Source: Saprospiraceae bacterium (lineage in GTDB: Bacteria; Bacteroidota; Bacteroidia; Chitinophagales; Saprospiraceae). From it: a stretch of 8,832 nt of DNA. The notes below the pieces were generated by a model, which was not told the origin of the DNA, made no database searches, and worked only from the letters and a program-made list of their open reading frames with translations. The DNA lies in assembly GCA_027031145.1 (NCBI GenBank), contig JALVEG010000446.1:1-8832 (forward strand), written 5' to 3'. This document shows, in pieces, positions 1 to 6,812 of the stretch (position 1 is its first letter; every line of letters starts with the position of its first letter). Made by a program: the position numbers and the translations under genes.

Positions 1-641
1 ATTCCTTGCAATTTAATTTTAGTAATAAATTCTTCTCTTTCTTTTTCTGTAATATTCAAAGGACATTTTGTGACGATTATTATATCTGCCCTTTTGTATC
101 CGGATCGCCATTCTCTTAACCTTCCTGTCGGTAAATAAAAATCTTTAAAAAAAGGATATTCATATTCTGTTAATAAAATATTCAATGCCGGATCTATTGA
201 TCTGTGCTGGAATGCATCATCGAGAAGCACTGTTTGAATTTCCGGATTTTTCATCAACATCTGAGATATTCCTTCTACTCTGTTTTCAGAAACAAATACA
301 TTCAGATCATTGTACTTGCGTTTAAACAATAAAGGTTCATCTCCGGCTGTTTTCACATCATCATTTTGGTTTATTTGCCTGAATCCCTTGGTTTTTCGCT
401 TATATCCCCTGCTTAAGACCGCAAGTTTTATATAAGGATTAAGAAAATTAATCAGATATTCTATATGGGGTGTTTTTCCTGTTCCTCCAACTGTCAGGTT
501 TCCTATATTTATAACCGGAATTGTAAATTTTATCGGAATGACTATTCTTGTTTCATAGATCAGATTATTCAGGATCGAAAAAAAACCATAGATCAGTGAA
601 AAAGGAAAAAGCAATATTTTTAATATTATATTTCTAACCAT
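1..641 (-). CDS. lpxK: Tetraacyldisaccharide 4'-kinase LpxK (3' end cut by window edge)
   Basis: LpxK uses ATP to phosphorylate the 4' position of tetraacyldisaccharide 1-phosphate, giving lipid IVA. It acts at the inner face of the cytoplasmic membrane. The first 213 codons are visible. A hydrophobic N-terminal anchor spans roughly residues 5-28. The P-loop GNLTVGGTGKTP lies at 47-58, followed by SRGYKRKTKGF near 77-87, LDDAFQHR at 140-147 (DDGFQHR in many proteobacterial homologues) and LPTGRLRE at 170-177. These are the family's hallmark motifs, in the expected order. LpxK proteins are usually about 320-360 residues, so roughly the last third lies beyond the edge. The ATG at 641-639 directly follows the TAA stop (644-642) of the upstream DUF2851 gene with no spacer, so translation is probably coupled. 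No frameshift is seen in the visible part. Identity is very secure. Confidence 0.97.
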   Translation of the reverse strand, partial: MVRNIILKILLFPFSLIYGFFSILNNLIYETRIVIPIKFTIPVINIGNLTVGGTGKTPHIEYLINFLNPYIKLAVLSRGYKRKTKGFRQINQNDDVKTAGDEPLLFKRKYNDLNVFVSENRVEGISQMLMKNPEIQTVLLDDAFQHRSIDPALNILLTEYEYPFFKDFYLPTGRLREWRSGYKRADIIIVTKCPLNITEKEREEFITKIKLQG

Positions 642-1916
642 TTATTTATTCATTATTTCGTTACCAACAGGACATTCCAAACATCTTTTTTTATCACAAT
701 AATTTTGTTTTAGTTCCAATAACGCCTGACTATCGTAAGCGGATTTTATTTCGATACCCAAACCTTTCCATTTTTTTATTATTGAATTATTTTCAGGGGG
801 CAACTGCATTAATATATCTAAAGCCCTTTCTTTATAACCGGTCTCATTATTCAGGTGCCCGAAATAAAACAATGCGGGAATCACTGCATTTATTATCAAT
901 ATTTCAATAGAATTTTTACCAAGATATTTTTTCTTGTTTATAGATTTTTCATCAAAAGTATAATGATTTTCCCAATAAACAGATGTTTGAGCTTTAAATA
1001 TACTAAACAGACAATTAATATCATTACATTCAAATACATTTCTAAATAAATGATCCTGTTTAAATAAAATATATGCTAATTGCGAAATTCGAATAGTAGG
1101 AAAATTCAATGGTCTCAATTTAGAGAATTTCCACATTGATACCGGTATAGGGGTCAGATTATATTTATTGCTTAAATGTTCATATTCATTCTTCAAAAAT
1201 AACGGATATTCATCACTAAAAAGATCCCGTAGCATTCCCGCCTGGCCAAAAAGCAGTGCTTCTATCTTATTTATATCATCTTTTTCTTTCAAAACAATTT
1301 TATATGGCAGCTTTTTTGCCAATGCTTCAAATGCATCGGAATTGGTTTTCATCCCGAAATAACGGGAAAGAAAAATATAAAATGCTTCATCCCAGGCATC
1401 TTTTTTTTCCTCTAAAATACTTTTAAGATGTGATGATTTATTGATCAATCTGTCCGTAAGGGCTTTTTCAAGAGCATTTTCTTTTGATATGTCAGATACT
1501 TTTTTAATTGCTTTTTCACATGGTATCCAATTCTTATTGAACTTTAATAATTTATAATTTTTCAGGTCATTATTAAATATTCTGTTTTTAAGTTCGATCA
1601 CCGGAAGTTCTATTCCCGCATTGGTTTTTATTTTCATGTCTTCTTCATAAACAACATGCAGGATTACGTTATTATACGCCGGATCATGGTGATGTTTATG
1701 TTTGATCCAGTCAGACGAAAGAACATGCATTTCTATATTTCCTGCCCAGATCGTATCATCGATTTTAACCTTTGCATTAAAAAAATCAGGACCTGAATCA
1801 GTATTATATTTTCCGAAATCCAAAATAGTAACAGTTTCTCCTTTTGATGTAGTCAAATTAGAAAAATCAATTTTTTTTAATTTCCATAAATAATGTAAAA
1901 AATCTTCTTTAATCAT
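642..1916 (-). CDS. DUF2851 family protein, function unknown
   Basis: This 424-residue soluble-looking protein belongs to the DUF2851 family, recognised from GNIEMHVLSSDW (59-70), the His-rich HKHHHDPAYNNVILHVVYEE (73-92) and the C-terminal DSQALLELKQNYC followed by KKRCLECPVG (395-418). The family has no established function that I know of. No signal peptide or membrane segment is evident. Two patterns stand out. GPDF (D44) followed about 18 residues later by E62-x-H64 resembles the spacing of PD-(D/E)xK nuclease cores. Cys133 (WIPC) together with Cys407-x4-Cys412-x2-Cys415 could bind a metal or Fe-S cluster. Both readings are inference. The ATG at 1916 overlaps the folA stop by 4 nt (ATGA), and the TAA abuts the lpxK start, so the gene is embedded in the operon. 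Family assignment is firm; any function is speculative. Confidence 0.92.
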   Translation of the reverse strand: MIKEDFLHYLWKLKKIDFSNLTTSKGETVTILDFGKYNTDSGPDFFNAKVKIDDTIWAGNIEMHVLSSDWIKHKHHHDPAYNNVILHVVYEEDMKIKTNAGIELPVIELKNRIFNNDLKNYKLLKFNKNWIPCEKAIKKVSDISKENALEKALTDRLINKSSHLKSILEEKKDAWDEAFYIFLSRYFGMKTNSDAFEALAKKLPYKIVLKEKDDINKIEALLFGQAGMLRDLFSDEYPLFLKNEYEHLSNKYNLTPIPVSMWKFSKLRPLNFPTIRISQLAYILFKQDHLFRNVFECNDINCLFSIFKAQTSVYWENHYTFDEKSINKKKYLGKNSIEILIINAVIPALFYFGHLNNETGYKERALDILMQLPPENNSIIKKWKGLGIEIKSAYDSQALLELKQNYCDKKRCLECPVGNEIMNK

Positions 1917-2413
1917 CGTGGATTTATTCTTTCATATACTTTAAAACAAAAATCATATTCATTCTTTTCAGACTTCCTATGGCATTCTTCAGAAATTATT
2001 TTCCATTCTTTTTTATCTGGTTCAGGAAAAAAAACATCTCCTTCAAGTTCGGTATCGATTTCCGTAATATACATTTTGTCCCAATAATCAGCTGACTGAT
2101 CATATATCTGTCCTCCTCCGATAATAAATACTTCATTTTCTCCTGAATCATAAGCAAATTTCAATGCTTTTTCAATTGAATCCATCACAATACAACCGCT
2201 GCATCTGAATGATTTATCTCTTGTAAGGATAATATTTGTTCTGTTTGGCAATGCTTTTCCTATTGATTCAAAATTCTTCCTTCCCAGAATAATCGTATGT
2301 CCGGATGTTATTTTTTTAAAATACTTCAAATCATCGGAAATATACCATGGCATTTTATTGTCTTTACCAATAACGTTATTTTTTGTTTTTGCCACTATAC
2401 AGGATATAATCAT
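1913..2413 (-). CDS. folA: Dihydrofolate reductase
   Basis: This enzyme reduces dihydrofolate to tetrahydrofolate with NADPH in the cytoplasm. It supplies one-carbon carriers for thymidylate, purine and methionine synthesis and is the trimethoprim target. The 166-residue length is typical of chromosomal DHFR. Motifs are NNVIGKDNKMPW (12-23, Met20-loop region), the catalytic acid in SDDLKYFK (D28 aligns with E. coli D27), GRKNFESIG (44-52), LPNRTNIILTR (55-65), VFIIGGGQIYDQ (95-106) and the C-terminal YDFCFKVYER. The conserved NADPH-contacting Thr of GRxT (E. coli T46) is Asn47 here, probably tolerated natural variation. The ATG at 2413 lies 4 nt after the mrdA stop, and the TGA overlaps the DUF2851 start. 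In many bacteria folA sits beside thyA; here it is downstream of cell-wall elongation genes. Confidence 0.97.
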   Translation of the reverse strand: MIISCIVAKTKNNVIGKDNKMPWYISDDLKYFKKITSGHTIILGRKNFESIGKALPNRTNIILTRDKSFRCSGCIVMDSIEKALKFAYDSGENEVFIIGGGQIYDQSADYWDKMYITEIDTELEGDVFFPEPDKKEWKIISEECHRKSEKNEYDFCFKVYERINPR

Positions 2414-2417
2414 TATT

Positions 2418-4307
2418 CTATTTTTCTTTTTTATTAACTAAATCTATTTTCAGAATTCTGTTTTCAAGCCATTGGCGATAAAAAGGAATTTCCCCTTTTA
2501 TATATTTTTCTATCATCAGACTGGCTATCGGAGCAGCAGTAAGTCCGCCAACTCCACCGTTTTCTACAAATACGGCAATTGCAATTTCAGGGTTTTCCCT
2601 TGGAGCAAAAGCCATAAATACAGAATGATCTTCAAGTTTGATTCTTTTTCCATCTTTATATGTATAATTTTCACTGGTTCCGGTTTTACCACAAATTCTG
2701 ATTCCAGGAGTATATGCTAATTTAGCTGTTCCGGATAAAACAGCTCTTTCCATACCATTCAATACCGGTTTGAAAAAAATTGAATCTATTCTGACTTTAT
2801 GTTTTATTCTGTATTTTTCCGGTATCGGTATTGACGGTTCAAACTCTTTAATAAGGTGTGGAGTAAAATAATATCCTTTATTTGCCATTATTGCTGCGAT
2901 ATTTGCCATTTGTAATGTGGTAAGTTCCAATTCTCCCTGTCCGATTCCCAAAGACATAATATATGTAGACCTCCATTTAGCATGTTGTTTGCTGTACAAC
3001 CTGTCATAAAACTTACTATCAGGCACAAATCCCCTGCTTTCATTTTTCAAATCTACACCCAATTTCTTACCCATACCAAAATCTTTAAGATAATTAACAA
3101 GGGTATCCAATCCCCTTCCAGGATTAGAAAAACCATATTTCTCTATGACATCGCGCCCCAATTGAAAAAAATAGGAATTACATGAATGTTGAATTGCAAT
3201 AGAAATATTATATGGTGTAGGATGATGATGACAACCATATCTAAAAGTATTGTACTTTGTTTTGTAAACATATTGTCCGCCACAATAAATAGTCCTGTTG
3301 GGATATGTTACTCCTTCCTGAAGCGCTACAAGACCCAATACGGGTTTAAAAATAGATCCGGGAGGATATTTTGAGGTTATTGCTCTGTTCAATAATGGTT
3401 TGTTTATCGAATCCTTCAATAATTTAGCAAATATTTTGCCTCTGTCCGATCTTACTGACAAGTCATTTGGATTGTAGCCCGGACTACTTATCAGTGCCAA
3501 AATTTGTCCTGTCTGAGGGTCTATTGCAACTATAGCCCCCCGTTTATTTTGCATCAGTTTCTCTCCATAAGCCTGAAGATCTATATCAAGCGAACTTATC
3601 ATTTTGTATCCCGCAACGGCGGAAGAATCAAAAACTCCATTTTGATAACTTTCAATAGAGCGGCCAAAATTGTCCTTAATTTCAAATTTTACTCCTTTTT
3701 TTCCTCTCAATTCTTTCTCGTAGACTGATTCCAAACCGGTAATTCCAATATAATCTCCGGGAGAATATTGTCCTTTGGATTTTTTTATTGTTTTTTGATT
3801 CACCTCTCCCATATATCCAAGAACATGAGCTGCGTTATTATACGGATAATTTCTTACGCTTTTTATGGAAGGGTAAAAGCCCGGAAATTCATAAAGATGT
3901 TCGACAAAACGCGAATATATTTTAGGATTAATCTTACTTAAAAAAATAAACGGACTGCTTTTACTATACCGGTAATCTTTCCAGTTTTTATGTATTTTAC
4001 GGATAAAATCCTCCTTTGAAATATTTAATAATTGACAAAGTTTGGTTGTATCCATATTTTTATCCAAATCATTATAAATCACTTCCAGTTCATAAACCGG
4101 TTCATTGTTTACCAACAATTTTCCTGTTCTGTCATATATCAAACCCCTGGAGGGCAAAAGCAATGTTTTGCGCAAAGTGGCTTTTTCCACTTTTTCCCTG
4201 TACCCTTTATCTATTAATTGCAATTTTGCTGCTTTGAAAATTAAAATCAAAACAATAGCTATGAAAAAAAATTCAATTGTTCGATATCTGTTTAATAAAT
4301 CAGACAA
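2418..4307 (-). CDS. mrdA: Penicillin-binding protein 2 (elongasome transpeptidase), TTG start
   Basis: This class B PBP forms peptide cross-links during lateral wall synthesis, working with MreBCD and a RodA glycosyltransferase. The 629 residues fit the family. A short cytoplasmic tail and one membrane anchor (about 11-31) lead into the dimerisation/pedestal region, which has SRGLIYDRTGKLL (53-65) and GYIGITGLE-like wording at 184-193. The periplasmic transpeptidase domain carries S318-I-F-K321 (SxxK with the nucleophile), S375-C-N377 (SxN) and K541-T-G543 (KTG), all intact. Cys342, Cys359, His360-362 and Cys376 could form a zinc site like that described in other PBP2 proteins. The start is TTG at 4307-4305. 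An in-frame TAA at 4322-4320 excludes an upstream start, and the next in-frame Met is residue 86, beyond the anchor. It begins 1 nt after the mreD stop. PBP3/FtsI is less likely given the mreBCD context. Confidence 0.97.
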   Translation of the reverse strand: MSDLLNRYRTIEFFFIAIVLILIFKAAKLQLIDKGYREKVEKATLRKTLLLPSRGLIYDRTGKLLVNNEPVYELEVIYNDLDKNMDTTKLCQLLNISKEDFIRKIHKNWKDYRYSKSSPFIFLSKINPKIYSRFVEHLYEFPGFYPSIKSVRNYPYNNAAHVLGYMGEVNQKTIKKSKGQYSPGDYIGITGLESVYEKELRGKKGVKFEIKDNFGRSIESYQNGVFDSSAVAGYKMISSLDIDLQAYGEKLMQNKRGAIVAIDPQTGQILALISSPGYNPNDLSVRSDRGKIFAKLLKDSINKPLLNRAITSKYPPGSIFKPVLGLVALQEGVTYPNRTIYCGGQYVYKTKYNTFRYGCHHHPTPYNISIAIQHSCNSYFFQLGRDVIEKYGFSNPGRGLDTLVNYLKDFGMGKKLGVDLKNESRGFVPDSKFYDRLYSKQHAKWRSTYIMSLGIGQGELELTTLQMANIAAIMANKGYYFTPHLIKEFEPSIPIPEKYRIKHKVRIDSIFFKPVLNGMERAVLSGTAKLAYTPGIRICGKTGTSENYTYKDGKRIKLEDHSVFMAFAPRENPEIAIAVFVENGGVGGLTAAPIASLMIEKYIKGEIPFYRQWLENRILKIDLVNKKEK

Positions 4308-4308
4308 T

Positions 4309-4827
4309 TTATTTTGGATTTAAAATAATTACATATAATACAATCAATACCTCTGAGAAAATAAAACTAAAAATCGTTTTTAATATTATATCCGGAAAAT
4401 ATTGAAAAGAAAATGCTTCTACGGAAAAATACCAAAATATATTCAAAAATACTAAAATACTTGAATATATCAAAAACCAGTTGAATCCAAAATTGTAAAT
4501 GGTAGGAGTTATATCAATTTTATATCCGTCGCGGGGTTCTAAAAATTTTAATATGTAATTTCTCACAAAAGCCATAAATACAAGTGAACTACTATGTAAT
4601 CCGGGTGAATCATAAAACATATCTATAATTAATCCTGTAAAAAAAGCTATAATTAACAAAAATGGTCTTTGTATTTTTAATGGTATCAATAATATAAATA
4701 AAGGATAAATAAAAAAGTGAATATAATTAAAATCGGTCCATCCAATGTTTATTCGCTTTAGTATTAATATCTGAATTAATACCAAAATAATAAATCTTTT
4801 TATATTGTTTGCCCAAAGTGAACCCAT
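4309..4827 (-). CDS. mreD: Rod shape-determining protein MreD
   Basis: MreD is the small integral membrane partner of MreC in the elongasome. This 172-residue protein is almost entirely hydrophobic, with about five or six predicted membrane segments (roughly 11-26, 34-50, 55-71, 80-96, 112-134 and 147-169). The motif GLIIDMFYDSPGLHSSSLVFMAF (65-87 region) matches the conserved G-x(2-3)-D-x-F...GlH pattern of MreD. Overall similarity in this family is low, so the call rests on topology, length, this motif and position between mreC and mrdA. The ATG at 4827 follows the mreC TAG stop by 3 nt, and its TAA precedes the mrdA TTG by 1 nt. It has few charged residues and high Ile/Phe/Leu content, as expected for this class in an AT-rich genome. 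Confidence 0.93.
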   Translation of the reverse strand: MGSLWANNIKRFIILVLIQILILKRINIGWTDFNYIHFFIYPLFILLIPLKIQRPFLLIIAFFTGLIIDMFYDSPGLHSSSLVFMAFVRNYILKFLEPRDGYKIDITPTIYNFGFNWFLIYSSILVFLNIFWYFSVEAFSFQYFPDIILKTIFSFIFSEVLIVLYVIILNPK

Positions 4828-4830
4828 TGT

Positions 4831-5643
4831 CTATTTTTCTACTTCGTTTTTAAGGTCTTTTTTCAAATTCTCTATTATATAAACATTTTCAGCCAATGCA
4901 AGATTATTATTTAACCGGACAATAATGTCATAATAATTAGAACCTCTGATCAATTGTATTTCTTCTATTGTTCCAACCAATATTCCCTTGGGAAAAATAG
5001 TTGAAAAACCACTGGTTATTATAGTATCTCCTCTTTCAATATTAGCATGTTTTGGTATAGATGTCAATTTAGTTCTTCGATAATCATATGGTTCCCATTC
5101 CAAAATACCAAAATATCCTTTATTTTTTACCAAAACACTTATTCTCGAAACAGTATTTATCAAGGGTACTACGGATGCATAGTCACTATTAACTTTTCTC
5201 ACAACACCTATCAGTCCATGAGCATCTATAACTCCCATATCTTTTTTAATGCCGTCATTACTTCCTTTATCAAGAGTCATCCGGTTATTTCTACTGTCTA
5301 TACTTTTATTGCAAACAGTGGCAGGAATAATATTAAATCTTTTTTCCAATAATGTATCTTCCGTTTTATTATCATATACAGTTGCCGGATTTTTATTGAA
5401 AGATTGTTGCAAAATGAATGCATTGTCTTTTTTAAGCTTTTCATTTATCTTTTTCAATTCAAAATACTGAAGCAAATTTGTGTATTTACTATTGATGTAT
5501 CCTGAAAAAAGATTAGAAGAATATAAAAATATATCTTTTTGCTTATTGTTGTAGTTAATTATTAAAACAAAACTTATTATTTCCAGTATAATAAATAGTA
5601 TAAAAACATAAAGTTTATTGTTTACTACTAAAGGATTTCTCAT
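4831..5643 (-). CDS. mreC: Rod shape-determining protein MreC
   Basis: MreC links cytoplasmic MreB filaments to periplasmic PBP2 and helps activate the transpeptidase. The 270 residues show the family layout: a short cytoplasmic tail, one N-terminal membrane segment (about 11-30), a helical, probably coiled-coil stretch (about 50-80, including LLQYFELKKINEKLKKDN), then the beta-rich periplasmic domain. Recognisable family stretches are TLDKGSNDGIKKDMGVI (123-139), GLIGVVRKVNSDYASVVPL (143-161), the GYFGILEW region near 176-183, RGDTIITSGFSTIFPKGILV (204-223) and a YDI-x-VRL strand near 238-244. The last 15 residues are rich in Lys, Glu and Asp. The ATG at 5643 lies 15 nt after the mreB stop, the widest gap in the operon, and the TAG is 3 nt before mreD. 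Nothing is truncated or displaced. Confidence 0.96.
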   Translation of the reverse strand: MRNPLVVNNKLYVFILFIILEIISFVLIINYNNKQKDIFLYSSNLFSGYINSKYTNLLQYFELKKINEKLKKDNAFILQQSFNKNPATVYDNKTEDTLLEKRFNIIPATVCNKSIDSRNNRMTLDKGSNDGIKKDMGVIDAHGLIGVVRKVNSDYASVVPLINTVSRISVLVKNKGYFGILEWEPYDYRRTKLTSIPKHANIERGDTIITSGFSTIFPKGILVGTIEEIQLIRGSNYYDIIVRLNNNLALAENVYIIENLKKDLKNEVEK

Positions 5644-5658
5644 AAAAACAAATGAGAT

Positions 5659-6690
5659 TTATATACTTTTTCTATTTACTAAAAATGAATATTTATTAGA
5701 ATTTTTCAAAGCAAGTCCCGTTCCCCTAACTACTGCTCTTAAAGGATCATCCACAACTTTAACATCAAGTTTTGTTTTCCTTGCCAGTCTTTTATCCAAA
5801 CCCCTTAATAATGCTCCTCCACCTGTAAGATAAATGCCTCGTTTGAAAATATCAGATGCTAATTCCGGAGGTGTATCTTCAAGGGCTTTTAAAACGGCTT
5901 CTTCTATTTTCTTTATAGAACTATCCAGGGCAAGAGCTATTTCGTTGTGTCTTATTTCTACCTGGCGCGGAATACCTGTAACCATATCTCTTCCGTTTAT
6001 AGCCAGTGGTTCGGGTATTTCATCCAAATCTTCTATTGCTGCGCCTACTTTTATCTTTATCTGTTCAGCCGTTCTCTCTCCTACCAATAAATTATAATCC
6101 CTTTTCATAAAATCTATAATATCCGAAGTAAATTCATCTCCGGCTGTACGAATAGACTGGTCGGTAACGATACCGGAAAGTGCAATAACGGCAATTTCAG
6201 TTGTTCCGCCACCTATGTCTATGACCATATTACCATCGGGAGCCTCTACATCCAAACCAATACCAAGCGCCGCAGCCATTGGTTCATAAATCAAATAAGT
6301 CTCTTTAGCATCAACGTGATCTGCTGAATCAAAAACAGCTCTTTTTTCCACTTCGGTAATCCCGGAGGGAATACAGATAACTATTTTCAAGTGCGTAAAA
6401 AATCTCTTTTTTTCATTTATCATATTGATCAAACCTTCGATCATTGCTTCTGCCGCCTGAAAGTCAGCAATAACTCCATCTTTTAACGGGCGAACCGTTT
6501 TAAGATTCTTATGCGTTTTCTCATGCATTTGCATCGCTTTTTTTCCAACAGCTACGACTTCATTTGTTTTTAGATCTATTGCAACAATTGAGGGTTCTTC
6601 TACTACGACTTTATCATCTTGTATGATCAGTGTATTTGCTGTACCCAAATCTATTGCCAATTCTTGTGTAAAAAAATTAAAAAATGCCAT
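5659..6690 (-). CDS. mreB: Rod shape-determining actin homologue MreB
   Basis: MreB is the bacterial actin that polymerises on the inner membrane and directs the elongasome. With the start at 6690 it is 343 residues, the usual length. ATP-binding motifs are IDLGTANTLI (13-22, phosphate 1), the catalytic-Glu region YEPMAAALG (135-143, E136), VIDIGGGTTEIAVI (156-169, phosphate 2) and LTGGGALLRGLD (288-299, adenosine). The MAFFNFF N-terminus is hydrophobic and probably touches the membrane. An in-frame ATG at 6744 would add 18 mostly polar, basic residues (MHFNKIDYLQ...), atypical for MreB. The ATG at 6690 follows AGAGGAAAG, a purine-rich stretch that could serve as a weak ribosome-binding site, so I prefer it. 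It is the first gene of the operon and diverges from polA. Confidence 0.97.
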   Translation of the reverse strand: MAFFNFFTQELAIDLGTANTLIIQDDKVVVEEPSIVAIDLKTNEVVAVGKKAMQMHEKTHKNLKTVRPLKDGVIADFQAAEAMIEGLINMINEKKRFFTHLKIVICIPSGITEVEKRAVFDSADHVDAKETYLIYEPMAAALGIGLDVEAPDGNMVIDIGGGTTEIAVIALSGIVTDQSIRTAGDEFTSDIIDFMKRDYNLLVGERTAEQIKIKVGAAIEDLDEIPEPLAINGRDMVTGIPRQVEIRHNEIALALDSSIKKIEEAVLKALEDTPPELASDIFKRGIYLTGGGALLRGLDKRLARKTKLDVKVVDDPLRAVVRGTGLALKNSNKYSFLVNRKSI

Positions 6691-6699
6691 CTTTCCTCT
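6691..6699 (-). promoter_or_regulatory. Purine-rich possible ribosome-binding site for mreB
   Basis: On the minus strand AGAGGAAAG lies directly upstream of the ATG at 6690, with the AGAGGA core only 3 nt away. That is close for a classic Shine-Dalgarno, and Bacteroidetes depend little on such sites. It helps choose 6690 over the in-frame ATG at 6744, which is preceded by a T tract and has no purine-rich stretch. Confidence 0.4.
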
Positions 6700-6746
6700 T
6701 GTTCTTTTATTTGATTGTAAATAATCTATTTTATTAAAATGCAAAA

Positions 6747-6776
6747 AAACACTAAAAATGCCTGAAAAAATAACAA
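6747..6776 (-). promoter_or_regulatory. Tentative Bacteroidetes-type promoter for the mreB operon
   Basis: Minus-strand TTG (6776-6774), 19 nt, then TAGTGTTT (6754-6747) partly matches the Bacteroidetes -33 TTG / -7 TAnnTTTG consensus: 4 of 6 fixed -7 bases, with acceptable spacing. Transcription would begin near 6740, just downstream of the ATG at 6744, which agrees with the 6690 start. In such AT-rich DNA a match of this quality can arise by chance. Confidence 0.2.
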
Positions 6777-6781
6777 TCAGG
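6761..6781. repeat. Short dyad CCTGA-N11-TCAGG
   Basis: CCTGA at 6761-6765 and TCAGG at 6777-6781 form a perfect 5-bp inverted repeat separated by 11 nt of A/T-rich sequence, about 70 nt upstream of the mreB start. The TCAGGT form recurs at 6824-6829 and, inverted, at 6880-6885. It overlaps the tentative mreB promoter, so an operator role is possible but unproven. Five-base arms alone are weak evidence. Confidence 0.35.
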
Positions 6782-6812
6782 TCATATTTTTAAAAAATAA
6801 TTATATTTTACC

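Noticed and set aside
44..47. Loss of the Gly in the LpxK DDGFQHR motif as an inactivating change
   Set aside because: DDAFQHR-type wording is common in Bacteroidetes LpxK as far as I know, and the P-loop and other motifs are intact.
4016..4323. Several overlapping plus-strand frames opposite the start of mrdA
   Set aside because: They overlap one another in different frames and oppose the membrane anchor and pedestal coding sequence, whose hydrophobic codons give Lys- and Phe-rich antisense frames.
5047..5352. Plus-strand 101-codon open frame opposite mreC
   Set aside because: Antisense to a well-conserved gene, with no ribosome-binding site or family resemblance; a composition shadow.
5288..5392. 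Short PATV-x-N-K-like duplication in MreC (residues 86-93 and 107-113)
   Set aside because: Only a few residues match and the underlying DNA is not clearly repeated; it lies in a variable linker before the conserved domain, so coincidence is likely.
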